This document shows positions 7,186 through 15,457 of a stretch of 64,000 nucleotides of DNA, one piece after another. The translations under genes were made by a program, and so were the position numbers. The DNA is from Acidobacteriota bacterium (GTDB taxonomy: Bacteria; Acidobacteriota; Terriglobia; Terriglobales; Acidobacteriaceae), in assembly GCA_023410055.1 (NCBI GenBank), contig JAEYQK010000022.1:16297-80296 (forward strand), given 5' to 3'. The notes under the pieces were generated by a model that made no database searches, was not told the DNA's origin, and was given only the letters and a program-made list of their open reading frames with translations. Each line of letters starts with the position of its first letter. Position 1 is the stretch's first letter.

Positions 7186-8304
7186 ATGAACGACAAGAAC
7201 TTCCGCGTATTTGCGACGTGCGATATCGGTCAGGACGCAATCGAGTTGTTGCGAAAGAGGGGATACGACGTTGAGGTGTATTCCGGGCCAGAAGCGCCGC
7301 CGAAGCAGTTGATCGTAGATAAGCTGCGTGCGGGTGTGGATGGTCTGATCACGACCCTACGCGACAAGATCGACGGCGAGGTGTTCGAGGCGGGGAAGCC
7401 GCGGTTGAAGGTGGTCGCGCAGGACGCCGTCGGCTTCGACAACATTGACCGGGCTGCGGCGAACCAACACCACATTCCTTGCACGCACACGCCGGATGTA
7501 CTGACGGATGCGACGGCGGAGTTTGCGTTCTTCATCATGGGCGCGCTGGCGAGGAAACTCTGGTCCAGCGAGAAGTTGGTACGCGAGAACAAGTGGGGCG
7601 CGTGGCATCCCTTCTTGCCGTTCCTGGGCGATGAAGTTACAGGCAAAACGATTGCCGTCATCGGTACCGGCCGGATCGGCCTGGCGATGATCAAGAAGTG
7701 CATCGGGTTCGACATGAACATCTTGTGCTACGACCCGGTGTTCCAAAACCATGATTTCGTCCATACCGTGCAGCAGGTAATGGATCTCGAGCACAAGCAT
7801 GGCTTGTCAAACGAGCAGCGCACCATCAAGTACGTGAACATACAAGAGGCGTTGCGGCAGGCGGACTACGTTAGCATTCACGTGCCGCTGCTGCGCCCGG
7901 GGGAATCGGACAAGCCAACCTATCATCTGATCAATCGCGAAACGCTGAAACTGATGAAGCCGACGGCCTATCTCGTGAATACTTCGCGTGGGCCGGTTGT
8001 CGATGAAGTCGCCGTAGCCGAGGCCCTACGCGAGAATGTGATTGCCGGTGCCGCACTTGATGTGTTCGAGAAAGAGCCGCTGCCGGAGGATTCTCCGCTG
8101 CGCGATCCGGCGATCGAGGACCGCTGCCGGTTGTTGCATCACTTTGCCAGCGGCGGCAAGATTACGCGACTCTCGACCGATCCGATGAAGGGCATGGCGG
8201 GACGAACCGTGCAAGCGCTCATCGACGTGCTGGAAGGGAATTACGGCGGCGATCCGGCGAAGATGCCATACGTGTTCAACAAAGAGGCATTTCAGCAGAA
8301 GTAA
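7186..8304 (+). CDS. NAD-dependent D-2-hydroxyacid dehydrogenase
   Basis: A 372-residue member of the D-isomer-specific 2-hydroxyacid dehydrogenases. The Rossmann motif VIGTGRIG ends at residue 165. The catalytic triad is readable: R268 in NTSRGPVVDE, E297 in FEKEP and a His at 318-319 in LLHHFASGG, with the usual 29-residue Arg-Glu spacing. An insertion of some 30 residues (about 188-220) after the cofactor Asp (CYDP) is not typical of short family members. Such enzymes interconvert 2-ketoacids and D-hydroxyacids (lactate, glycerate, phosphoglycerate). The neighbouring aminotransferase would supply 2-ketoacids, but a shared pathway is inference. Confidence 0.85.
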   Translation: MNDKNFRVFATCDIGQDAIELLRKRGYDVEVYSGPEAPPKQLIVDKLRAGVDGLITTLRDKIDGEVFEAGKPRLKVVAQDAVGFDNIDRAAANQHHIPCTHTPDVLTDATAEFAFFIMGALARKLWSSEKLVRENKWGAWHPFLPFLGDEVTGKTIAVIGTGRIGLAMIKKCIGFDMNILCYDPVFQNHDFVHTVQQVMDLEHKHGLSNEQRTIKYVNIQEALRQADYVSIHVPLLRPGESDKPTYHLINRETLKLMKPTAYLVNTSRGPVVDEVAVAEALRENVIAGAALDVFEKEPLPEDSPLRDPAIEDRCRLLHHFASGGKITRLSTDPMKGMAGRTVQALIDVLEGNYGGDPAKMPYVFNKEAFQQK

Positions 8305-8705
8305 AACAGCATCGGGCGATCTGGCCATCGCGTCATCGGGCCATTGCAACATCGATTGCGCAAGCATTGTTGACCAGTCCCCCTTCTACCTCGGTCATTG
8401 AAAACACAGAGGTTAACGACTCGATCTATGATAAGTTCTTGAATCCAAGAGACTTACAAGTGAGATCTTGAAAACAAAGGACTTACGCGGCGACGGCACG
8501 TACTCTGCTCAGCTCTATTCCCAGAATAGCAATTTGTGGAGGGAAACTCGCCATCTCAAGTGGAGGAGGAACTCTCGTGTTATCAGTCGATTAGCTGTAT
8601 GAGGTGACGAAAGCGCTCTTGACACGGTCGGCGGCAGGTTGTCGCGCGGAATCGATATCAAGAAGAACGCATCTCAGAACTTTCGTTTGTCAGTCGAGGT
8701 GCGAG
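8305..8705 (+). other. Intergenic region with repeat copies
   Basis: About 400 bases without a supported gene. It begins with a degenerate run of CATCGGGC-like words (8310-8350). It also carries two copies of the AAGTYCTT palindrome family (8433-8455 and 8458-8486), also present at 1541-1657. An in-frame extension of the next gene back to 8604 is not favoured because it adds residues outside the family. Confidence 0.45.
8433..8486. repeat. Two tandem copies of the AAGTYCTT palindrome family
   Basis: The first copy has arms AAGTTCTTG and CAAGAGACTT around AATC. The second has AAGTGAGATCTTG and CAAAGGACTTAC around AAAA. Both end in GACTTAC, as does the half copy near 1640. The two gaps that share the motif are unrelated in gene content. 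Confidence 0.5.
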
Positions 8706-9701
8706 ATGAAAATTGCATTCTTTGAGGTGAAGGACTGGGAGGCAAAGTATCTGCGCGAACGATTGCCTGACCACGAATGCACGTTCGATCACGCTGCGCT
8801 GAATCCAGCGGAGCTGGGGCGAGTGGCCGATGTGGAAGTCGTCTCGCCGTTCATCCGTTCTCAGATCACGGCGGAGGTGGTGAAGGCACTGCCGACGTTA
8901 CGTCTGGTTGCAACGCGTTCGACGGGATTCGACCACATTGACCGAGACGCTTGTTCGGAGCGGGGAATTGTCGTTAGCAATGTGCCGAGCTATGGCGAGA
9001 ATACGGTTGCGGAGCACACGTTCGCCCTGATCCTTGCGCTGTCGCGAAAGATTCCTCAAACGTATGCCCGAGTGGTCCGGGGAGAGTTCTCGCTGGACGG
9101 GCTTACGGGATTCGATATCAAGGGAAAAGCGCTGGGTGTTATCGGCACGGGAAAGATCGGGATGCACGTCGTGCGCAGTGGGCGTGGCTTCGGGATGAAC
9201 GTGGTAGGGTATGACGTTTGTCGCAACGAGTTTTTGGCCGATCTGCTGGGGTTCCGGTACGTCGGGCTAGACGAACTTCTTGCGGCCAGCGATGTTGTGA
9301 CGCTGCATATGCCTTATTCGCAACCGATGCACCACTTCATGAATCGCGAAAGATTTGCGGCGATGAAGAAGGGGGCGCTGTTCATCAATACGGCACGCGG
9401 AGGTTTGGTGGATACGGATGCACTCTTGTGGGCCTTGGAGAGCGGGCATCTGGCCGGGGCCGGTCTTGACGTGGTTGAAGGGGAGGAACTGATCCAGGAG
9501 GAGGCGCAGCTATTGCAGCAGCAGAATCTGCAGCGGCTTCAGGAGGTGCTGAGAACGCACGTACTGTTCCGGCGCGAGAATGTGATCTTTACGATGCACA
9601 ACGCCTTCAACAGCAAGGAGGCGCTGGAGCGAATTCTGGATACCACGGTTGAGAACATTCTGAGTTTTGAGCGCAAGCAGGCGATGAACGTAGTGCAATA
9701 G
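8706..9701 (+). CDS. NAD-dependent D-2-hydroxyacid dehydrogenase (D-lactate dehydrogenase/VanH-like)
   Basis: A 331-residue D-isomer-specific dehydrogenase starting MKIAFFEVKDWE at ATG 8706, after GAGGTG. The motif VIGTGKIG (145-152) binds NAD. The catalytic residues are R231 in NTARGGLVDT, E260 in VVEGEE and H298 in TMHNAFNS. The C-terminal loop EGEELIQEEAQ and the overall length resemble fermentative D-lactate dehydrogenases. It is the second enzyme of this superfamily in 2.5 kb but is not a close duplicate of the first: length, insertions and active-site surroundings differ. Convergent with the hydrolase gene, with 8 bases between stops. Confidence 0.86.
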   Translation: MKIAFFEVKDWEAKYLRERLPDHECTFDHAALNPAELGRVADVEVVSPFIRSQITAEVVKALPTLRLVATRSTGFDHIDRDACSERGIVVSNVPSYGENTVAEHTFALILALSRKIPQTYARVVRGEFSLDGLTGFDIKGKALGVIGTGKIGMHVVRSGRGFGMNVVGYDVCRNEFLADLLGFRYVGLDELLAASDVVTLHMPYSQPMHHFMNRERFAAMKKGALFINTARGGLVDTDALLWALESGHLAGAGLDVVEGEELIQEEAQLLQQQNLQRLQEVLRTHVLFRRENVIFTMHNAFNSKEALERILDTTVENILSFERKQAMNVVQ

Positions 9702-9709
9702 GTGTTCAG

Positions 9710-11146
9710 CTACTTCGGGACTGTCGGTGCTGTCGACGTCACCATGGCCTTGTACTCGCCGGTCAGGGCTAGTTGCGCTAGATTCGGATCCTTCTTTACA
9801 AAGTCAGTGAGAGAGTCGAGCGGGTAGCCTATTTCGATCGCGCGCTTCAGGTCGCGGATAGCGTCCTTCTTGTTTCCACGGGCGGCGTGGCAGCGCGCCA
9901 AAGAAAGAAACGGCCAACTCGAGTCAGGGCTTGTTTCAGCGGCAATTTGGAAGTAGGGTTGAGCGTTCGCCGGATTGCCTTTCTGGAGGATCGCCCCACC
10001 GGTTTCCATAGACATGATAAAGACGCTGCCGAGGGTGCGTTGAAGCACGCGTTTCTCGCTGGGGTTCTTTTCTTTGATCAAGCGTTCCTGCAACTCTCGC
10101 ACTTGCGAAAGGATTGCACTTAAGGCTGCCTGTGAAGACGGGTATTCTTGCAGCGAAATAATGCTTCTGATGATTGCGTCGCCACGGATGTGTTGACGAT
10201 CAATTTCGGACTTTTCCGACTTCGCGCCGGCACGGGTTCGAGGATCTTTCTCCAGCGTGGCGGCAAGTTCGCTCAAGGAAGTGGTGGCAGTAAGGCCATC
10301 GAAAACGGTGATCATGCCGCGCGTTTCTTGCAGCGCAAGGTAGGACTCACCGGAAGCAGCTTGTTTCTGAATCCTCTCTACCGACTCACTCAGCTCCGCA
10401 GCGATAAGCGCCGAGTCACGATCTCGAACGCCGTTCTTCATTTCGAGCAAGGTTGCCCAAGCGAATGCCTGGTCCCAAGCGGTAGCCGGTGCCCACTCAT
10501 GTTCGCCGTTGAAGCGGAGAAAGAAATGCGGCTGTTCCAGGGACTCCAGTTTGTTATCGAGATCTAGAATCTCGGCATAATTGAAATCACCGAGTCCTGC
10601 AAGAGAAAACGCTGCGAACTTCCTTTCCGAAACCGGTGGGGCGCCCTGCAAGAGCGCTGCACCGTTGAGGAAGACCGCCCGCGAGCAATCGCAGACCTGT
10701 GCAAGATATGAAGCGAGACGGGCGCCTCCGGAGAAGCCTGCGAAGTAGATGCGGCGACTGTCGATGGCGAGGTACGTTCGCGTGTCATTCCACATCTGTC
10801 GCGGCGCTTCGAGCTGTTCCTTCATGTCGCCGTTGCGGGAATTGTTGGAGCCCGCGAGGATGTATCCGTACCGCTCGGCAGCGTCTTTCATCAGGGTGAG
10901 TGGACGGCTGCCTTGAGCTCCGGGGTCGAAGACGAAGATGATGGGCCAATTGCGATCGGGAGCGTAATTCGAGGGAACGTAGAGTGCGTAGCTCTGGTCG
11001 GGCGCGGCTTGGGTGGAGACGGAAGGGATGAGTACGCCTCTCTGCAGTGAACGACCAGTCGGAGTGGCGTTTCCTGATGGGGGTTGCTGTGCAGAACAGA
11101 GAGAGAGCGACGCAGCCAAGAGCAGGGCGATTAAGATTCTTGTCAC
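9710..11146 (-). CDS. Secreted alpha/beta hydrolase with C-terminal TPR-like repeats
   Basis: A 478-residue exported protein (signal peptide MTRILIALLLAASLSLCSA). The first 250 residues are an alpha/beta hydrolase of the PHB-depolymerase/esterase-D kind: YVPSNYAPDRNWPIIFVFDPG leads to the nucleophile elbow GFSGGARLA (Ser in GxSGG), and a His in FNGEHEWAP is the likely catalytic base. The C-terminal part (about 340-470) is helical, with a TPR-like unit in SLARCHAARGNKKDAIRDLK and AIEIGYP. Substrate unknown. The mixed architecture suggests an envelope enzyme that also binds a partner. Confidence 0.75.
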   Translation of the reverse strand: MTRILIALLLAASLSLCSAQQPPSGNATPTGRSLQRGVLIPSVSTQAAPDQSYALYVPSNYAPDRNWPIIFVFDPGAQGSRPLTLMKDAAERYGYILAGSNNSRNGDMKEQLEAPRQMWNDTRTYLAIDSRRIYFAGFSGGARLASYLAQVCDCSRAVFLNGAALLQGAPPVSERKFAAFSLAGLGDFNYAEILDLDNKLESLEQPHFFLRFNGEHEWAPATAWDQAFAWATLLEMKNGVRDRDSALIAAELSESVERIQKQAASGESYLALQETRGMITVFDGLTATTSLSELAATLEKDPRTRAGAKSEKSEIDRQHIRGDAIIRSIISLQEYPSSQAALSAILSQVRELQERLIKEKNPSEKRVLQRTLGSVFIMSMETGGAILQKGNPANAQPYFQIAAETSPDSSWPFLSLARCHAARGNKKDAIRDLKRAIEIGYPLDSLTDFVKKDPNLAQLALTGEYKAMVTSTAPTVPK

Positions 11147-11215
11147 GCCGTATTCTCCTCGTGAACCGATAGTTTCCCGGAGCCGAGATGACGCTAATTT
11201 TAACAGCAGAGCGGC

Positions 11216-12040
11216 CTAACGACCGCTCGCTGTCGATACCTGCTGTTTTAGCGCCTTCTGTATCGCGGCTTCGGCGAGTGGCGCCATGAAGTCGTAACCT
11301 GCGGCGTTGGGGTGAACGGCGTCCTTGGCGAATTCCAGCTTCAGGCCACCATTGCCGTCGTTCATGCCTGAGTAGTAATCAAGGTACGTAATGTCGTTCT
11401 TGGCGGCGTAGTCGCGAATCCACTGGTTAAGCGCCGTGACCTTCTGGACAACGTCGGTCACTTCGGGACGCCAGGGGAGCTTGCTGGCCGGTAGTACTGA
11501 TGAAAGGACGACGCGGATTCCGTTGGCGCGCGCAAGGTCGACCATTGACGCGATATTTTCTTCCGTAGCCGAGAGCGGCATCGGACCAGTGTTGCCGGCA
11601 ATGTCGTTGATGCCAGCCAGAATCACGACGACCTTCGGTTTGAGATCGAGGACGTCGGGGCGGAAGCGGACGAGCATTTGAGGCGTGGTCTGGCCGGAGA
11701 TGCCGCGGCCAACGTACGGCTTGCCTCGGAAAAACGGTTTCATCCCCGGCAGCCAAGAGGCGCGTTCTGCGAGCGCCCAAGAGTCGGTGATGGAGTCTCC
11801 CATGAATACCACGCGATTCTCGTCAGCTGAGGGCGAGACAAGCGTGGCGTTGGCTTCACGATAGCGATTAAGATCGGCCCAGTCATTGAGCTTGCGCTGG
11901 ATATCGGCGTTGCGGCGCTCCTGCTCGGGAGTTGGCTTGCATGGGTCGGCAGGCGTCGTGGCTGCGCTCGTCTGCGCGAGAGCGATGCCGGAGACTGCTG
12001 CCAGGGCGATGATTGCGGCCAATCTGAAAGTAAGGGACAT
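11216..12040 (-). CDS. Secreted SGNH/GDSL-type esterase
   Basis: A 274-residue SGNH hydrolase with a signal peptide (MSLTFRLAAIIALAAVSGIA). All four sequence blocks are present: GDS with nucleophile S83 (FMGDSITDSW), block II Gly in GRGISGQT, block III N145 in LAGIND, and block V D240/H243 in DAVHP. This group includes TesA-like esterases and carbohydrate acetylesterases; with secreted esterases nearby, polysaccharide deacetylation is possible but unproven. ATG 12040 follows GAGGAA; an upstream ATG at 12067 would put nine polar residues before the signal peptide and is less likely. Confidence 0.87.
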   Translation of the reverse strand: MSLTFRLAAIIALAAVSGIALAQTSAATTPADPCKPTPEQERRNADIQRKLNDWADLNRYREANATLVSPSADENRVVFMGDSITDSWALAERASWLPGMKPFFRGKPYVGRGISGQTTPQMLVRFRPDVLDLKPKVVVILAGINDIAGNTGPMPLSATEENIASMVDLARANGIRVVLSSVLPASKLPWRPEVTDVVQKVTALNQWIRDYAAKNDITYLDYYSGMNDGNGGLKLEFAKDAVHPNAAGYDFMAPLAEAAIQKALKQQVSTASGR

Positions 12041-12169
12041 CAAATTCCTCGTAGCTGGGTTATGCACAATGTAGCGCGTGACGAGTGCGGAGGGAAGAGC
12101 TTGCTGATGGCGTGAGCCATAGCTGGTGCGACTGGTGCGGATCGCGCGAACCAGTTAGATTGGATTCTT

Positions 12170-12859
12170 ATGATTTCGCTGGCGACATTGGCGCTGCTGG
12201 CCAAGCCTGTGGCAAGGAGGGCGGCGCAGAAGTCCGTGAGCTTCATGACGCTGATTCGCCACTGGGGTGGGCCGGGGCTTTTCGTGCTGGCGATACTGGA
12301 CGGACTGCCAGTTCCAACCTTTGGCGGACCGGACATTCTGACTGCAATACTGGCGGCCCGGCATCGCGAGCCCTGGTACTACTACGCCGCGATGACCACG
12401 GCTGGAGCGGTAATCGGGGCGTTCATCACGTATCGCACCGCGCGGCAGGCTGGTGCTGCGTACATGCAGAAGTGGTTCGGCGAGAAGCGGGTTAATCGGT
12501 TTCTCGAGTTGTTCGATCGTTGGGGAACGGGAGGATTGTTGCTCTCGACCGCCGTGCCGGTGCCGTTCCCCACGTATGCGTTCTTTGCTGCGGCCGGGGT
12601 AGTGGAGTATCCGACGAAGCGGTTTGTGGGAGTGGTGGCTTTAGGCCGCGGGATCCGGTATGCAGCAATTGCGGCATTTGCATCCTTCTATGGACGAAAG
12701 TTCATTCGCGTCTTGAGACATCCGGGGGAGTATGTTGGCTGGTTTGTGGTGACGTTATGCGTGCTTGCGGCAATCGTGGCAGCGGCGCTGTGGCTGAAGA
12801 GACAAATGACCGTCGCTGAGCAGAATAGCGTGCCAACTGCAGCCACAGAAGCCGAATGA
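12170..12859 (+). CDS. DedA/VTT-family membrane protein
   Basis: A 229-residue integral membrane protein with the SNARE-associated/VTT domain. Features include the re-entrant-loop region LDGLPVPTFGGPDIL (about 43-57), a second loop TAVPVPFPTYAFFAAAG (about 126-142) followed by GRGIRY, and a final hydrophobic segment at about 190-212. DedA-family proteins are proton-driven phospholipid or undecaprenyl-phosphate flippases needed for envelope homeostasis. No ribosome site is clear before the ATG. It ends tail-to-tail with purQ, 7 bases apart. Confidence 0.82.
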   Translation: MISLATLALLAKPVARRAAQKSVSFMTLIRHWGGPGLFVLAILDGLPVPTFGGPDILTAILAARHREPWYYYAAMTTAGAVIGAFITYRTARQAGAAYMQKWFGEKRVNRFLELFDRWGTGGLLLSTAVPVPFPTYAFFAAAGVVEYPTKRFVGVVALGRGIRYAAIAAFASFYGRKFIRVLRHPGEYVGWFVVTLCVLAAIVAAALWLKRQMTVAEQNSVPTAATEAE

Positions 12860-12866
12860 TCGTGTG

Positions 12867-13562
12867 CTACTTCGAGGCCATGGCACTCACGAGTGACTGA
12901 AATATTCTGAAACCATCACTCGAACCGAGCAGGTCTTCGCTGGAGCGCTCGGGGTGGGGCATCATGCCAAGGACGTTTCGACCCGGCGAACAGATTCCGG
13001 CGATGTTGTCGAGTGACCCATTCGGATTAGCGGTGGCGGTGATCTGTCCGTCAGGTGTGGAATACCGGAACACGATTCGATTATCGCGCTTCAGTTCGGC
13101 TAGCGTCGCTTCGTCGCAGAAGTAGTTGCCTTCCATGTGACCGATTGGAATCTGGAGGACTTCGCCCTGGCGGCAGGCGTTCGTGAAGGGCGTATCGGTG
13201 TTTTCGACGCGCACGTGAACGTTCTTGCAGATGTACTTCAGGCCGGCGTTGCGCATCAATGCGCCGGGGAGCAGGCCGGATTCGCAGAGGATCTGGAAAC
13301 CGTTGCAGATGCCAATCACGAGGCCGCCGGATTCGGCGAACTTCTTGACTGATTCCATTACGGGCGAGAACTTGGCGATGGCGCCGGTGCGGAGATAGTC
13401 TCCGTAGGCAAAGCCGCCGGGCACGATGATCAGGTCGCAACCCTCAAGGTCGTGCGATTCGTGCCAGAGAAAGCGTGCAGGCTGTTGGGCCAGTTCTTTG
13501 ACGGCCCAGAACGCGTCGAAGTCACAATTAGATCCGGGGAAGATAAGGACGCCTGTCTTCAT
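12867..13562 (-). CDS. purQ: Phosphoribosylformylglycinamidine synthase subunit PurQ (glutaminase)
   Basis: A 231-residue class I glutamine amidotransferase. The nucleophile is C86 in GICNGFQ, and H203 and E205 in MPHPER complete the triad. The N-terminus VLIFPGSNCDFDA and PGGFAYGDYLR are PurQ signatures. It supplies ammonia to PurL for conversion of FGAR to FGAM in purine synthesis. PurS and PurL are not adjacent, so the complex is encoded at separate loci in this genome. The gene is divergent from a small membrane protein gene only 21 bases away. Confidence 0.95.
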   Translation of the reverse strand: MKTGVLIFPGSNCDFDAFWAVKELAQQPARFLWHESHDLEGCDLIIVPGGFAYGDYLRTGAIAKFSPVMESVKKFAESGGLVIGICNGFQILCESGLLPGALMRNAGLKYICKNVHVRVENTDTPFTNACRQGEVLQIPIGHMEGNYFCDEATLAELKRDNRIVFRYSTPDGQITATANPNGSLDNIAGICSPGRNVLGMMPHPERSSEDLLGSSDGFRIFQSLVSAMASK

Positions 13563-13583
13563 GATTTAAGTTTAACATTGGCG

Positions 13584-14072
13584 ATGATGACTTTTGGCGA
13601 TCATGTGCGGACAACCGGCGGTGCGCTGAAGTACTGGTTCATTGCTCAGACCCAGGATGCTCTGGCTGTAGCCGCGCTGTGGCTCCTCGGACTGCTGATC
13701 TTGCGCGTGCCGCTCTGGTATGTGTGGGTGCCGCTGGCGTTCCTCATGCAGTATATGCAGCACTATGGACCGATTCTGTCACTGATTGGCCCTGCGATAG
13801 CGGCCGCCGTGAGCGGCAAGGGCACGGATTGGGACTGGCTTCGACTCCTGTACGTGCTTATCGTCTACGTCGTGATCGTAATCGTGGACGGTTTTGTGCT
13901 CCAACCGTGGCTTATGAAGCGCGCGACGAGAGTGCCGATCTGGGCGTCGATCATCGTTCCGATTGTGATGGGCTTCATCATACCTTTCTGGGGATTGTTG
14001 CTGGCTCCGCCACTGCTGGCAATCTTCTTTACGTACTGGAACAGGCGGAAAGCTGGGCAAACCTCGAATTGA
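13584..14072 (+). CDS. Small membrane protein resembling the C-terminal half of AI-2E transporters
   Basis: A 162-residue, mostly hydrophobic protein. The C-terminal half (VIVIVDGFVLQPWLMKRATR followed by VPIWASIIVPI and GFIIPFWGLLLAPPLLAIFF) parallels the last segments of AI-2E/PerM-family transporters, where a similar FVLQPWLM-like motif is followed by two hydrophobic stretches. A full-length family member (364 residues) is encoded at 48081-49175, so this looks like a half-size relative or a remnant. The start is taken at the ATG pair 13584/13587; an earlier in-frame start at 13452 would run far into purQ. No good ribosome site is visible. Confidence 0.55.
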   Translation: MMTFGDHVRTTGGALKYWFIAQTQDALAVAALWLLGLLILRVPLWYVWVPLAFLMQYMQHYGPILSLIGPAIAAAVSGKGTDWDWLRLLYVLIVYVVIVIVDGFVLQPWLMKRATRVPIWASIIVPIVMGFIIPFWGLLLAPPLLAIFFTYWNRRKAGQTSN

Positions 14073-14082
14073 AGTCCATGTA

Positions 14083-14139
14083 AATAGCCCAGTTCGCTCG
14101 TTCCGACCGCTTGCAGGAACTTTGCGAACTGGGCCTATT
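14083..14139. terminator. Bidirectional hairpin between convergent genes
   Basis: AATAGCCCAGTTCGC (14083-14097) pairs with GCGAACTGGGCCTATT (14124-14139), one base bulged, around a 26-base loop. It sits just past the stop of the membrane protein and 20 bases past the stop of the esterase gene on the other strand. A bidirectional terminator is the simplest reading despite the long loop and lack of a strong T-run. Confidence 0.6.
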
Positions 14140-14159
14140 CGTTAGTGCTTCTTTTGTAT

Positions 14160-15359
14160 TTACTTCGCGGAGGTGGTGGAACTCTGAGTTCTCCACAGGT
14201 TGGGCAGGAACCTGTAGTAGACGAGATGACGCCAGGTGGCCCAATCATGTCCTGTGTAGCCGCCGACGTAGTACTCGTGCTTGATGTTGTGTTTTAGCAG
14301 CGCTTCATGCAACGCGACGCAACGTTGTCCCATGCGGCCCTTTGCTTCTTCGGTGCCCTGGCCGACAAAGAGATAGTCGATCTTCTTGTTAACCGTGGGA
14401 TCGTTCAGGAAGTCGGCAAGGACCTTTTCGGCATCCACGTCGCCAGCGCTGAGAATGCCAAGCGAGCCGAACAAGTCGAGACTCTTGAAGCCGATGAACA
14501 TCGTGTGGCGACCGCCCATGGAGAGCCCTGAGAGGGCGCGGCCCCCCGGGTCCGTTCGTACGCTGTACTGGCTTTCAACCAGAGGAATGACCTGCTTGCG
14601 AAGTTCCTGTTCGAAGATCGAGAAAGTCAGTTCGGTGTGCTTGGGGTGATTGCGGTGGATAACCTGGTTGTTCGGCATCGCGATTACCATGGGGATCACT
14701 TTGCCTTCGGCCAGCAGGTTGTCCATCATGAAGTTGACGCGCCCATCATAGACCCAGTTTTCGGGCAGATCGCCGCTGCCGCCGACCAGGTAGAGCACCG
14801 GATACTTCTTCGTGCGGTCATAACCCGGAGGCGTATAGACATAGAGTTCACGCTCGCCGTTCGTAACATTGGAGTGGTAAACGTGGCGCGTAACCAAGCC
14901 ATGCGGAACGTTGCGGGCGTCGTAGTAAGCCGGGCCGTCGCCGTGAACGACAAGCTGGCTGTACGGAGGCATAGCTGTGAAGCCAGCGATGGAGTTGTTG
15001 GGATCAGCGATCTGAACGCCATCTACGTTGAAGTTGTAGATGTACATGTCAGGACGCAGCGGGCCAATGGTCAGCGACCAAATGCCATCCTCACCTTTGG
15101 TGAAGGGAACAGGCTTCTGCTGTCCGAGTGCAACGAGGATTGCGACGCCTCCGAGCGAGACGCTCTTGGCCTCAGGTGCCTTCAGCCGGAACGTTACCGT
15201 GTGGTCGTCGCGAACATCAGGCGAGTTGAGGTTCGCGCTGAAAGGGATGAGGTTTTCCGTGTTCTTCTGAGGGTTGTAGTCGAGATTGACGTTCGCTTGC
15301 TGCGCCAAGGCAGTGCAGCATAACAGACTTGCGAGTAGTGCATACAGCGCTGATTTCAT
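14160..15359 (-). CDS. Secreted esterase (esterase D/feruloyl-esterase type) with N-terminal E-set domain, copy 1
   Basis: A 399-residue exported protein (signal MKSALYALLASLLCCTALAQ). Residues of roughly 40-125 form an immunoglobulin-like E-set domain (VTFRLKAPEAKSVSLGG, GIWSLTIGPLRPDMYIYNF) as in CBM48-linked esterases. The remainder is a PF00756-type esterase: YVYTPPGYDRTKKYPVLYLV, nucleophile elbow ALSGLSMGGRH, and the C-terminal His in GYTGHDWATWR. Such enzymes release feruloyl or acetyl groups from xylan-type polysaccharides. ATG 15359 follows GGAGAG and starts the signal peptide; upstream codons in frame are not protein-like. It is the most diverged of three tandem paralogues. Confidence 0.82.
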   Translation of the reverse strand: MKSALYALLASLLCCTALAQQANVNLDYNPQKNTENLIPFSANLNSPDVRDDHTVTFRLKAPEAKSVSLGGVAILVALGQQKPVPFTKGEDGIWSLTIGPLRPDMYIYNFNVDGVQIADPNNSIAGFTAMPPYSQLVVHGDGPAYYDARNVPHGLVTRHVYHSNVTNGERELYVYTPPGYDRTKKYPVLYLVGGSGDLPENWVYDGRVNFMMDNLLAEGKVIPMVIAMPNNQVIHRNHPKHTELTFSIFEQELRKQVIPLVESQYSVRTDPGGRALSGLSMGGRHTMFIGFKSLDLFGSLGILSAGDVDAEKVLADFLNDPTVNKKIDYLFVGQGTEEAKGRMGQRCVALHEALLKHNIKHEYYVGGYTGHDWATWRHLVYYRFLPNLWRTQSSTTSAK

Positions 15360-15400
15360 CTCTATCTCTCCCGCCCGTATATCGGGCTTCGCGGAACTGG

Positions 15401-15451
15401 CCCACGTTAGTCCGCTCCGCTGCCGCGGTGCGTCCGAACGTGGGGCACCAA
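15401..15451. repeat. Dispersed hairpin element CCCACGTTAG-loop-AACGTGGGGCACCAA
   Basis: CCCACGTT (15401-15408) pairs with AACGTGGG (15437-15444) around a loop that itself contains short GC-rich complementarity. It shares both arms and the GCACCAA tail with the element at 3733-3764. It lies between esterase copies 1 and 2. Confidence 0.5.
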
Positions 15452-15457
15452 TGTTGG

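Noticed and set aside
13452..13583. Longer N-terminus for the AI-2E-like membrane protein
   Set aside because: It would lie inside purQ on the opposite strand and encodes polar residues unrelated to the family.
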